A stretch of 13,701 bases of DNA, from positions 1 through 13,701 of the forward strand of contig JAEZYO010000669.1 in the NCBI GenBank assembly GCA_023419055.1, in the 5' to 3' direction. The notes below the pieces were generated by a model that did not search any database, had not been told where the DNA came from, and was given only the letters and a program-made list of their open reading frames with translations. The position numbers and the translations under genes were made by a program. The stretch is from Pseudomonadota bacterium. Its GTDB lineage: Bacteria; Myxococcota; Polyangia; Polyangiales; Polyangiaceae. Positions 7,079-13,529 of the stretch are shown in pieces. The first letter of the stretch is position 1. Every line of letters begins with the position of its first letter.

Positions 7079-7098
7079 TGCAGACGTGGCTGTCTGCA
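7079..7098 (-). promoter_or_regulatory. Operator-like inverted repeat before the Rad52 gene
   Basis: The perfect 7-base inverted repeat TGCAGAC-(6)-GTCTGCA ends 21 bases before the GTG start of the Rad52-like gene. Its 20-base length and proximity to the start fit a dimeric repressor site controlling the recombination operon. It does not match a LexA box I can recall. The cognate regulator is unknown. Confidence 0.5.
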
Positions 7099-7245
7099 CC
7101 TGGGCTTATCCCTTCGGTGAAGGCGAGATTTCCGGCCGGCGTGAGCTCGTCCCCTGGGCAGCGCGCTCTCACAATCTCTGCGCTCGCGCCCTTCGAGCCT
7201 GCTAGCGTTCGTCAGATGACACCGACGATGCGGAGCGAACAGCAC

Positions 7246-7995
7246 ATGCCCACCGGGTTCATCTACGTGATGACGACCGTCACCAAGAGGTACGAACAGG
7301 AAGCGTTCTGCAACGTCCCTACCCAGTGGCACGACCGGCTCTATTTCGGCCCGTGCAAGATCCCCATGCGACCCAGGATGGACGTGGGAGACCACGTCTT
7401 CGGCGTCTCACCGTCCCATGCCGGCACCCGGAGGATACTGTTTGCTGCCCAGATCGCGGAGCGCCTCACGTTCGCCCAAGCCTACGAGCGCTTGCCCGAC
7501 CTGCGAGGGCCCGTCGGCCCGATCCATGTGCGTCCGGTGAAGAAGGACGCTCCATTTCCTCGGTCGTCGTATGAGCACATCCCTGGCGCGATTCATAGCG
7601 GCGACTGGGAACGCGATCTCGCTCTCCCGCAGCTGGATGCGTTCTTCATGTGCAGTCCCGCTGATGGGTGGCTGAACAGATGGCTTGGACGATACGGCCC
7701 CGAGATCGACGATGACATGGTTGCGTTCCTTCGAGGGTGCCCCGTGCACGGAAGAGCGGGGCACCTTGCCGACCACAGCGACGCGACTACGGAGAACCCC
7801 GTCGCCTACGGCGGCCTGTACCAAGGCCTTCACCTTGAGACCGGAGAACCCGCGCGGCTCCTCAGCATGTGCGCTGACCGCATGCGAGGAATCGAACTTC
7901 CCCCCTTGGTCGATTCCCCTCGTCTGGCCAAATACGCTTCCGGAGGCTGTGGCTGTTCGCAGGACCGGACCCGGGCAGCGGGCGGATGCACATGA
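7246..7995 (+). CDS. Possible Nmad2-like (nucleotide modification associated) protein
   Basis: This is the first gene of a plus-strand pair. The frame stays open from 7075, with candidate ATGs at 7216, 7228 and 7246. I choose 7246 because the recognisable domain starts there (MPTGFIYVMTTV) and a GGAG site lies ten bases upstream; this gives 249 residues. The order of a beta strand, a small-residue segment (LYFGPCKIPMRPRMDVGDHVFG at about 33-53 with the GD-hVhG turn), then RRILFAAQIAERLTFAQAYE resembles the Nmad2-type fold named for its association with modified-nucleotide systems. That assignment is from pattern memory. The C-terminus is Cys/Gly-rich (GGCGCSQD). Some codons are more AT-rich than in flanking genes. 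It could recognise modified or unusual nucleotides and signal to the TIR-like partner 52 bases downstream. Confidence 0.6.
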   Translation: MPTGFIYVMTTVTKRYEQEAFCNVPTQWHDRLYFGPCKIPMRPRMDVGDHVFGVSPSHAGTRRILFAAQIAERLTFAQAYERLPDLRGPVGPIHVRPVKKDAPFPRSSYEHIPGAIHSGDWERDLALPQLDAFFMCSPADGWLNRWLGRYGPEIDDDMVAFLRGCPVHGRAGHLADHSDATTENPVAYGGLYQGLHLETGEPARLLSMCADRMRGIELPPLVDSPRLAKYASGGCGCSQDRTRAAGGCT

Positions 7996-8003
7996 GACCG
8001 GCA

Positions 8004-8019
8004 AGAGACCGAGGTCTCT
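8004..8019 (+). promoter_or_regulatory. Compact hairpin between the Nmad2-like and TIR-like genes
   Basis: AGAGACC-GA-GGTCTCT is a perfect 7-bp inverted repeat with a two-base centre. It lies between the two genes, 28 bases before the ATG of the TIR-like gene. It has no T run, so a terminator is unlikely. It could be an mRNA processing or stabilising element setting the ratio of the two proteins, or a protein-binding site. Confidence 0.35.
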
Positions 8020-8047
8020 CATTCATCGAACCGTGAGGACGAGGAGA

Positions 8048-8965
8048 ATGAAGGGGACGGTCTTCTACTCTTGGCAATCAGACGTTCGAGCGGCAGCATG
8101 CCGGTCGCTCATTCAGCACGCGCTTGAGAAGGCGGTCGTCGAGCTTGCGAAAGACGTGAGCCTCGACGTCCAACCGGTCGTAGATCGAGACACTCAAGGG
8201 CTGCCCGGTAGCCCTGACATCGGCACAGCTATTCTCGCGAAGATCGATGCCGCGACGGCAATCGTGGCGGATGTCACGCTCGTGGCCAGAGGCAGGGAAG
8301 GTCGCGCCGCCCCCAACTCGAACGTGCTAATAGAATGTGGCTACGCGCTGAAGGCTCTCGGGCTCGAACGGATCGTCTTGGTTCAGAACACCGCGTTTGG
8401 TGGCCCTGAGCAGCTTCCGTTCGACCTGCGACAGAAACGAGTGTTGACCTACTCGTCCCCCGAGGACTCGCAAGAGCGTGCTCCCGAACGCCTACGATTG
8501 CAGGAGGAACTCAAGACAGCCATTCGCAGCATCCTGAGCGTCCCCAGGGTGCGCGGCCGTCCGGATGTCGATCTCCGGATCGACTACAAGAAGCAGCAGA
8601 TCTCGCAGAAGGTCCACCACTATCGCCTCGTCGTTATCTTGAGCAACACGGGCACGAAGCGATTCGACGACTGGGAAGTGGAGGTCGTGTTCCCCACGCT
8701 CTTACTTGAGCCCGGCGTCATCGTCGGGATCAAGGACAACGCTCGGTCCGACGCCAGCGACTCCTTCTTTGTGGCGTCGCGTCGAGCAATGGGCCCCATC
8801 AGACCGGGTGATCGCAAGGAGGTTACCATCGGGTATCGGGTCGACGATGACATCTACTTCAATCGCCCGGAGGTCTTCGAGCGCATGGCCACGGCACGAG
8901 CCTTGGTCGATGGTGAGATCGTAGCTGAAGTGCGACGGTCAGTGAGCGAGCTCCAACAGTTCTAG
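8048..8965 (+). CDS. TIR-like effector protein with beta-rich C-terminal domain
   Basis: I start at the ATG at 8048, which has a GAGGAG site just upstream and opens directly into the conserved domain, giving 305 residues. The upstream open frame overlaps the preceding gene. Residues 2-135 carry the set FYSWQSD (6-12), DRDTQGLPGSPDI (46-58), ADVT (74-77), PNSNVLIECGYAL (89-101) and LPFDLR (123-128), the signature of a bacterial TIR-like nucleotide-binding family. Glu96 in the IExGYA helix sits where TIR NADases have their catalytic glutamate. Residues about 171-300 are beta-rich (HHYRLVVILSNTGTKRFDDW), perhaps a ligand or partner domain. Related domains act as NAD+-depleting effectors in anti-phage systems; activity here is inferred. 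Rare codons such as CTA-ATA hint at a foreign origin. Confidence 0.8.
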   Translation: MKGTVFYSWQSDVRAAACRSLIQHALEKAVVELAKDVSLDVQPVVDRDTQGLPGSPDIGTAILAKIDAATAIVADVTLVARGREGRAAPNSNVLIECGYALKALGLERIVLVQNTAFGGPEQLPFDLRQKRVLTYSSPEDSQERAPERLRLQEELKTAIRSILSVPRVRGRPDVDLRIDYKKQQISQKVHHYRLVVILSNTGTKRFDDWEVEVVFPTLLLEPGVIVGIKDNARSDASDSFFVASRRAMGPIRPGDRKEVTIGYRVDDDIYFNRPEVFERMATARALVDGEIVAEVRRSVSELQQF

Positions 8966-9083
8966 GGCAACGCGCGACGGGAGGAGGTGACCGCAGCCCT
9001 GTCTAGCTCTCCAGCTTCACGAGTCGCAGTAGACCGTCCACTGCCTGAAGTGGCCCTTCGTCAGCTTGCATCAAGAAGTGGAA

Positions 9084-9111
9084 CGCCCCCGGCCGTGCTG
9101 CACCGGGGGCG
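9084..9111. terminator. GC hairpin between convergent transcription units
   Basis: A perfect 9-bp stem (cgcccccgg at 9084-9092, ccgggggcg at 9103-9111) with a 10-base loop lies between the TIR-like gene (+) and the small membrane ORF at the end of the VWA operon (-). It is symmetrical and lacks a T run on either side. Its placement between convergent units supports a bidirectional terminator or mRNA 3'-end structure. Confidence 0.6.
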
Positions 9112-9119
9112 CCCCGTCC

Positions 9120-9224
9120 TCAGCTGACCCTACGTGACTCCCGCCTGAACCAGTCGCGCACAGCGACGGCTACCACCGCCACGACCTCCAGGACGAGCAC
9201 CACGAGGGCTCTCTTCTTGCTCAC
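9120..9224 (-). CDS. 34-residue single-helix membrane protein after the VWA gene
   Basis: A GTG at 9224 starts a 34-codon frame with a GGAGG site eight bases upstream. The product has a basic start (SKKRA), a hydrophobic run LVVLVLEVVAVVAVAV (one Glu inside) at about 7-22, and a strongly basic tail (RDWFRRESRR). It looks like a tiny inner-membrane protein with both flanks positively charged. It lies 63 bases past the VWA stop, in the same direction, and ends just before the hairpin at 9084-9111, as expected for the last gene of the operon. It might anchor the ATPase/VWA pair to the membrane or act as a small toxin-like peptide. Both are guesses. The ribosome site and composition make it better than a chance frame. 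Confidence 0.5.
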   Translation of the reverse strand: MSKKRALVVLVLEVVAVVAVAVRDWFRRESRRVS

Positions 9225-9287
9225 CAAGAGGACCTCCTCGACCGCCGGCCGGCGATGCTGAGAACGTCCGAGGAGGTCTGCCGAGGA

Positions 9288-10583
9288 CTACCCGGCGAAG
9301 AGCTTCTCGGCGCTGCCGCCGTCGATGGTCGAGAGGTCCGTGATTGCCTGGTTGTCATCGCACCACGGAGCGAGCCACTCCCGCTCGACACCGATCCCCA
9401 GGCCCAGGATCGTGACGCCCATGGCGAGCGCGACCTCACGGATCTTGACTGCGCTAGCCGGGTCGCTGCCACCGTCGGTGACAAGGACGATGTCGGCCTT
9501 CTTGAGCTGGCCCGGGTTCTCGCGGATGAGGTCGAGGGCTCGCGCGAGAGCAACTCCGATGTCGGTCCCGCCAGCGCAGGCGGTGAACAGCGCCTCCTCC
9601 GGGAGCGGGTGGCCGGGCTTCACCACGGCCTCGAACTTGGCGTGGCAGTCGAAGGCGACCAAGGCGAACACCCGCTTCTCTCGCTGGGCTTGGTCGAGGA
9701 GAGCGAGCGCCAAGGCCGTTGCCCAGATGTCCCTCGGTCCATCCATCGATCCGCTCTTGTCCAACGCGACGATGAGCGGGCCTTTCCCGAGGGGTGCGTT
9801 CCCGATGAGCCGGTACTGGGGCGCAGCGTGCTCGATGAAGCTACGCATGAACTCGAGGCGCAGCCTGGGGTGGGTGAGCTTCACCATCTCGGACGGGAGG
9901 AGCCGAGCGAGCTCGCCACCCTGCTCGATGTCGGCGATCTCATCCGCGCCGTGCTTGTACTTCTGGCGCCGCTTCGAGGCGGCGATCCTCTTGAACCGCC
10001 CGGCCAGGAGCGCGATCTGCTTCAGTCGGGCGTCCGTCTTCAGGCGGGCGGAGAGTGCCCGGATGGCTCTCGCGGGCATGGGTCCGCCGAGCGCGGACCC
10101 GGTCCCGGGCATGCCGGTGAAGCCCACTTCCTGGAGCCCCTCGACCGTCTCGCGCAGCTCGTCGATGGCCTGGGATGCCCTATCGCACCCTCGTCCGAGG
10201 CGTTTCCGGAGAGCGCTCTCGGGTGGTGTCGCGTCGAGTGTGTTCTGGCTCTGCTCCTGCGGGAGCTGGGGCTTCAGCTCGCCCAGGATCGTCTCGACCG
10301 CCGTCCCGGCTGCCATCGGGTCGCCCCGGCACTCCGAGGCCAGCCTGGTGAACGCTGGGAGCTTCGCGCAGGTCTGATGGATCGCGTTGGCCCAGGCCGC
10401 GAGCTTCTTGTCCTGTTTGTTCGCGGGGAGCGGTTCTGCGTCGCCGGAGTAGAGCCGGTCGAAGAGCTCGTCCTCAAACTTCTGGAGGGGGTTGTCCTTC
10501 TCGCCCCTGGATGTCTCCAGCCCGCGTGCGTCCCGGTGAAGGTAGACGTGCCACCGCGGCACGTCGAAGACGATCCTCTTCAT
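9288..10583 (-). CDS. VWA-domain protein, ViaA/CoxE-like partner of the MoxR ATPase
   Basis: This 431-residue protein has a helical N-terminal region (1-260) and a C-terminal von Willebrand A domain. The MIDAS metal site is complete: Asp275-x-Ser277-x-Ser279 in ALDKSGSM, Thr340 in AGGTDIG, and Asp370 in LVTDGG. The layout (helical N-terminus, C-terminal VWA) and sequences such as LLPSEMVKLTHPRLRLEFMR match the ViaA-like proteins that work with RavA-type ATPases. Its ATG overlaps the ATPase stop codon as ATGA, so the two are translationally coupled and probably form a complex. Such pairs remodel or insert cofactors into client proteins, and in some conflict systems serve as an NTP-dependent control module. 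The client here is unknown. No truncation is seen. Confidence 0.88.
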   Translation of the reverse strand: MKRIVFDVPRWHVYLHRDARGLETSRGEKDNPLQKFEDELFDRLYSGDAEPLPANKQDKKLAAWANAIHQTCAKLPAFTRLASECRGDPMAAGTAVETILGELKPQLPQEQSQNTLDATPPESALRKRLGRGCDRASQAIDELRETVEGLQEVGFTGMPGTGSALGGPMPARAIRALSARLKTDARLKQIALLAGRFKRIAASKRRQKYKHGADEIADIEQGGELARLLPSEMVKLTHPRLRLEFMRSFIEHAAPQYRLIGNAPLGKGPLIVALDKSGSMDGPRDIWATALALALLDQAQREKRVFALVAFDCHAKFEAVVKPGHPLPEEALFTACAGGTDIGVALARALDLIRENPGQLKKADIVLVTDGGSDPASAVKIREVALAMGVTILGLGIGVEREWLAPWCDDNQAITDLSTIDGGSAEKLFAG

Positions 10584-11722
10584 GACCGCGCGCTCCTGAG
10601 CCCGAGCCCGGCGCTGACCGTCCTCGCCAGCTCGGTGTGGATTGCGATGATCTCGTCGTTCGCGTCCTGGATGATCGCCGCTGCGCGACGTCCGGCACCC
10701 TTGGCGAGCTGTCCGAGCTTCTTCTGTTGCTGCTGAAACTGCTCCAGGGCTTGGGCCGCTTGGGCGATGTACGTCTTCCGATCCCCGGCCAGCAGGGCCG
10801 CCACCTTGGCGGCGGTCTCCCGAGCGGCATCGAGGATCTCGACTGCTTGGGCGCCCACCGGATCGGCCAGCTTCCCGACCAACCGCGCCACCTTGGGCCG
10901 CTCCTTGGGCTCGCGCCAGAGGGAGTCGGTGAGGATGGCCAGGTCCTCGGGGGTGGTCTTCCTCTCACCCGCCAAGTACGCGACTGCCTGAGTGAGCTTC
11001 AGCGACTTCTTCCACCGGCGGTCGGAGGCGACGATCCCCTCGGCGTTGCAGGCGTCGCGGATCTGGATGAGCGCGTCGATGGTCTCGTCGGTGACGACGA
11101 CGTTTGCGAGCTCGGCCTGCGCCTTTCGCAGGTCGGCCATCGTCATGATCGGCGAGGCGACAGGGTCCGGCGACGACAGAACGAGCCGGAGGCTCGATGG
11201 CCTGAGCAGATACCCCACTTCGAACCGGAGCAGGAAGCGGTCGAAGAGTGCCTCCAGCTCCTTGCCCTCGGGGAGCTCGTTCGAGGCCCCGAATAGCGTG
11301 ACCAGCGGGCACGAGACGGGGGCGGCCTCGCCGTTGTGGAAGACGCGCTCGTTCACGAGCGTGAGGAGCGAGTTCAGGATGGCGCTCGAGCTTCTCCAGA
11401 TCTCGTCGACGAACGCGAACTCGGCGTCCGGCAGCTTGCCAGTGGTGATCCTCGTGAACGAGTCTCGCTCCAGGGCCTTCAACGAGATGGCGCCGAAGAG
11501 CTCCTCGGGCGTGCTGAACTTCGTGAGGAGCCGCTCGAAGTAGATGCCGCCGAAGGCCTGCGCAATGGCACGGCAGAGGCTCGACTTGGCAGTTCCGGGC
11601 GGCCCGAGGAGCAGGACATGCTCGCCCGCGAGAATGGCCGCGAGGGAGCCGTCGATGACGTCCCGGCGCTCGGGGAAGCGGGTGGAGAGATCGGTCCGGA
11701 GCTGCTGGATCTGGTGGTTCAT
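10580..11722 (-). CDS. MoxR/RavA-like AAA+ ATPase
   Basis: I place the start at the ATG at 11722 (380 residues): a perfect GGAGG lies six bases away, and the added upstream residues are Cys/Arg-rich noise. Motifs are Walker A GPPGTAKSS (40-48), Walker B FAFVDE (102-107), sensor 1 GASN (145-148), arginine finger DRF (161-163) and a sensor-2-like SDRRWKKSLKL (233-243). Typical RavA wording is present (RFPERRDVI, FSTPEELFG, ALFDRFLLRFEVGYL). The C-terminal 90 residues (about 290-380) form a long helical, Gln-rich extension (ALEQFQQQQKKL) and may bind the VWA partner. As a hexameric ATPase it would remodel a target chosen by the VWA protein. It is divergent from the trypsin-like gene across a 95-base gap. 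Confidence 0.9.
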   Translation of the reverse strand: MNHQIQQLRTDLSTRFPERRDVIDGSLAAILAGEHVLLLGPPGTAKSSLCRAIAQAFGGIYFERLLTKFSTPEELFGAISLKALERDSFTRITTGKLPDAEFAFVDEIWRSSSAILNSLLTLVNERVFHNGEAAPVSCPLVTLFGASNELPEGKELEALFDRFLLRFEVGYLLRPSSLRLVLSSPDPVASPIMTMADLRKAQAELANVVVTDETIDALIQIRDACNAEGIVASDRRWKKSLKLTQAVAYLAGERKTTPEDLAILTDSLWREPKERPKVARLVGKLADPVGAQAVEILDAARETAAKVAALLAGDRKTYIAQAAQALEQFQQQQKKLGQLAKGAGRRAAAIIQDANDEIIAIHTELARTVSAGLGLRSARS

Positions 11723-11733
11723 GGAGGTCCTCC
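11723..11733 (-). promoter_or_regulatory. Self-complementary ribosome binding site of the ATPase gene
   Basis: On the minus strand the sequence before the ATG reads GGAGGACCTCC, so the Shine-Dalgarno GGAGG is directly followed by its own complement. The one-base centre is too tight for a simple hairpin, but the site could pair between RNA molecules or compete with alternative pairing. The strong GGAGG decides the start at 11722. Confidence 0.5.
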
Positions 11734-11741
11734 CTGGACAG

Positions 11742-11751
11742 CGGCATGCCG
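11742..11751. promoter_or_regulatory. Palindrome in the divergent ATPase/peptidase gap
   Basis: CGGCATGCCG is a perfect 10-base palindrome in the 95-base gap between the divergent ATPase and peptidase genes, 20 bases before the ATPase start. A TACGAT hexamer at 11780-11785 could be the -10 element of the peptidase promoter. GC-rich palindromes of this length arise fairly often by chance, so a role as a shared operator is only a suggestion. Confidence 0.3.
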
Positions 11752-11817
11752 AAGACGAAGCGCACCTGCGCATTCGCGCTACGATGGTGAAGGTGAACAA
11801 CCAAGACTGAGGGAGCG

Positions 11818-12576
11818 ATGAACTTCGACAGGAAGCGGGCCGAACTCTCTATCGTCGAGGTGATCCCGGGCCGTGCGATGCACGGGATGGGGTTCCACCT
11901 GCTGGACAACCTCATTGCGACTGCATGCCACTGCCTGCCTCGCGTCGAACGGAAGGTGATCCTGCCGAGCCCTGATGCTCTCGGTCTAGATCCTGTCGCG
12001 GTTCAACTTCGACAGTGGGGGTCGCGAGCTGCCGCACGCGCGCTTGTCATGGCAGCTGATCCTTGCTCGGATCTCGCACTGCTCGGGTCCAGTACACTCG
12101 GTGGAACTGATCTGCCCTCGGATGATTCAGCGAAGTTCGACGACCTCATGGAACGGCTACTGCCGGCTTCCCCAGAGTTGGAGCCGCCCGATGACGGTCG
12201 TGCCTTCATCTACACGCACGAGGGCAAGTGGGTCGAAGGTACCGCAAGGCGTTCCTTCCTGTTCTTGAGAGGGCATGGGAAGGGGATTCGAGGAGGCACA
12301 TCCGGCGCTCCGGTCTTCAGCGCGAGCGGAAAGGTGCTCGGGATCGTGAGCTTCGCCGACGGCTCCGGGCAGGAGGTCAGGTTCTGCTCCCTCGCGCGCC
12401 ACCTTCCTGGTTGGGTACTCAGCTTGGCCCGCCAGGAGAAGGAAGGGGCGCCGGAACGCCAGGGCAGACGGGAAGCCGGGGGTGTTCGTACTACGAAGGC
12501 CCGGCGCCGTTCTCGGTCGGCTTCCCAGGAGCACCAGGGAAGCTTCATGGAGGCTACGCGGCGACCTTCTCGTTGA
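11818..12576 (+). CDS. Cytoplasmic trypsin-like serine peptidase
   Basis: This 252-residue protein keeps the full chymotrypsin-fold triad: His38 in LIATACHCL (after GMGFHLLDN), Asp85 in DPCSDLALLG and Ser162 in GGTSGAPVFS, followed by the usual GKVLGIVSF strand. There is no signal peptide or membrane segment, so it should act inside the cell, unlike secreted proteases and DegP-type proteins; no PDZ domain is present. The ATG at 11818 has a GGGAG site nearby. After about residue 205 the chain becomes an Arg/Ser/Gln-rich tail that overlaps the convergent gene by 23 bases and includes an inverted repeat, so the tail may be a recent read-through extension. Intracellular trypsin-like domains are used as effectors in NTPase-controlled conflict systems. 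Its place beside a MoxR-VWA pair fits that, by inference. Confidence 0.82.
   Translation: MNFDRKRAELSIVEVIPGRAMHGMGFHLLDNLIATACHCLPRVERKVILPSPDALGLDPVAVQLRQWGSRAAARALVMAADPCSDLALLGSSTLGGTDLPSDDSAKFDDLMERLLPASPELEPPDDGRAFIYTHEGKWVEGTARRSFLFLRGHGKGIRGGTSGAPVFSASGKVLGIVSFADGSGQEVRFCSLARHLPGWVLSLARQEKEGAPERQGRREAGGVRTTKARRRSRSASQEHQGSFMEATRRPSR
12470..12526 (-). terminator. Inverted repeat past the DUF gene, inside the peptidase 3' end
   Basis: gggaagccg (12470-12478) pairs perfectly with cggcttccc (12518-12526), and the loop contains a smaller palindrome, ttcgta-c-tacgaa (12485-12497). It lies about 30 bases past the minus-strand stop at 12554 and could end that transcript. It sits within the last 40 codons of the convergent peptidase frame. 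Confidence 0.4.
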
Positions 12577-13429
12577 GGATCTTCTCGATACTGCCGGCCA
12601 GGTCGGCGAGAGTCTTGTCGAGATCCTGGACGTGGACCTGGAGGACGTCCCGGTAGAGCGCCGCCCTGTTCTTCAGCGCCTCGAAGGCGTCCAGCCGCCG
12701 CACCAGGGTCGATGGCCGGTCGGGTGGCGAGACGACGAATCCTGCGACCTCTGCCTTGAGCACGGCCAGCTCGTCCTCGATGGCGAGCGTCGCGGCGTCG
12801 CCCAGGGTCCTGTTGGCGTCAGCGGATTCGTGTACGGGCAGCAGATAGACCCGCGAGCTGCCGATCTTTTCGATGGCACCCTGGAGGCGCCGGACGGCCT
12901 CCGCGTAGGGGGTAGGCACCCAGTACACCCCGCCGTGTTCACGAAGCGTCACTGCTGCGCAGGCATTCAGGATCTTCATCATCGCCCGGCGGATGTCATC
13001 GGAGGTATGGGTCGAGCGGAGCTCGCCAAACCTGGCAGCGATCACACTGGCGAGGTCGTGGCCGGCGACGTCGGAGGACACGATCTCGGCCCGGCGGTCG
13101 AGGATGACGCGGGTCTCCTGCTGGTATGTCACGCTCCCGTCCGCGTGCTTCGTCTCGCGCACGATGGCGAACACGACTTCGGACTCGTCGTCCTTCCCCA
13201 GCCTGATCAGTCGGTCCGGCTGGCCGACGGCGGTCTCGCGCACGGCAGCCTTCAGCGCCTTCTCCGCGGTGGGCGGTTCGGGGAGGTACTGCGGTGAGAG
13301 CTGGGCGTTGGCCCAGATCTCCTCCAGCGGAGACCTGTCGATGCGTGCCTCGGCGAGGGTCCACCAGATCAGATCGCCGAGGTGCTGCCCTCCATGGTTC
13401 AGGGCGGACGTGAGCTTCTCGAGCGTCAT
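12554..13429 (-). CDS. Conserved protein, possibly DUF6744-like
   Basis: This 291-residue protein starts at an ATG with AGGAGG four bases upstream. It opens with LTSALNHGGQHLGDLIWWTL, followed by alternating helix and strand segments. Features that look conserved are LLPEPPTAEKALKAAVRE-like spacing (LPEPPTAEKALKAAVRET), DRLIRLGKDDESEVVFAIV, GGVYWVPTPYAEAVRRLQ and SSRVYLLPVHESADANRTL. The C-terminal third is helical and coiled-coil-like. From memory it resembles the DUF6744 family of unknown function found in bacteria and phages; I could not verify this. No signal peptide, membrane helix or catalytic motif is evident. It lies in the same direction as the ATPase/VWA operon but is separated from it by the plus-strand peptidase gene. 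It may be part of the same module, with the peptidase inserted. Confidence 0.65.
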   Translation of the reverse strand: MTLEKLTSALNHGGQHLGDLIWWTLAEARIDRSPLEEIWANAQLSPQYLPEPPTAEKALKAAVRETAVGQPDRLIRLGKDDESEVVFAIVRETKHADGSVTYQQETRVILDRRAEIVSSDVAGHDLASVIAARFGELRSTHTSDDIRRAMMKILNACAAVTLREHGGVYWVPTPYAEAVRRLQGAIEKIGSSRVYLLPVHESADANRTLGDAATLAIEDELAVLKAEVAGFVVSPPDRPSTLVRRLDAFEALKNRAALYRDVLQVHVQDLDKTLADLAGSIEKILNEKVAA

Positions 13430-13513
13430 GGGGCCTCCTAGGTCGAAAGCTCATGTGCCTCGACCTCAGGGTCTTATCCCCAGGGCTCGTTCGATCTTGC
13501 CCGTGGAACGGTT

Positions 13514-13527
13514 GTTGGCGAGCCAAC
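13514..13527. terminator. Small hairpin after the right-edge gene
   Basis: gttggc-ga-gccaac is a perfect 6-bp inverted repeat lying three bases past the stop codon of the minus-strand gene at the right edge. There is no T run. It may be a weak terminator or 3'-end structure. Confidence 0.3.
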
Positions 13528-13529
13528 CG

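Noticed and set aside
8987..9127. 46-codon plus-strand frame starting GTG after a GGAGGAG sequence
   Set aside because: The purine run is too close to the GTG, the composition is not protein-like, and the frame runs through the 9-bp terminator-like hairpin.
9243..9254. 12-base palindrome CGCCGGCCGGCG between the VWA stop and the small ORF
   Set aside because: It is made only of G and C, with no room for a loop. Such palindromes are frequent by chance at this GC content and nothing ties it to a function.
9255..10736. Long plus-strand open frame (493 codons) opposite the VWA gene
   Set aside because: The minus strand encodes a complete VWA protein with all MIDAS residues. The plus frame is an antisense shadow kept open by GC-rich codon bias.
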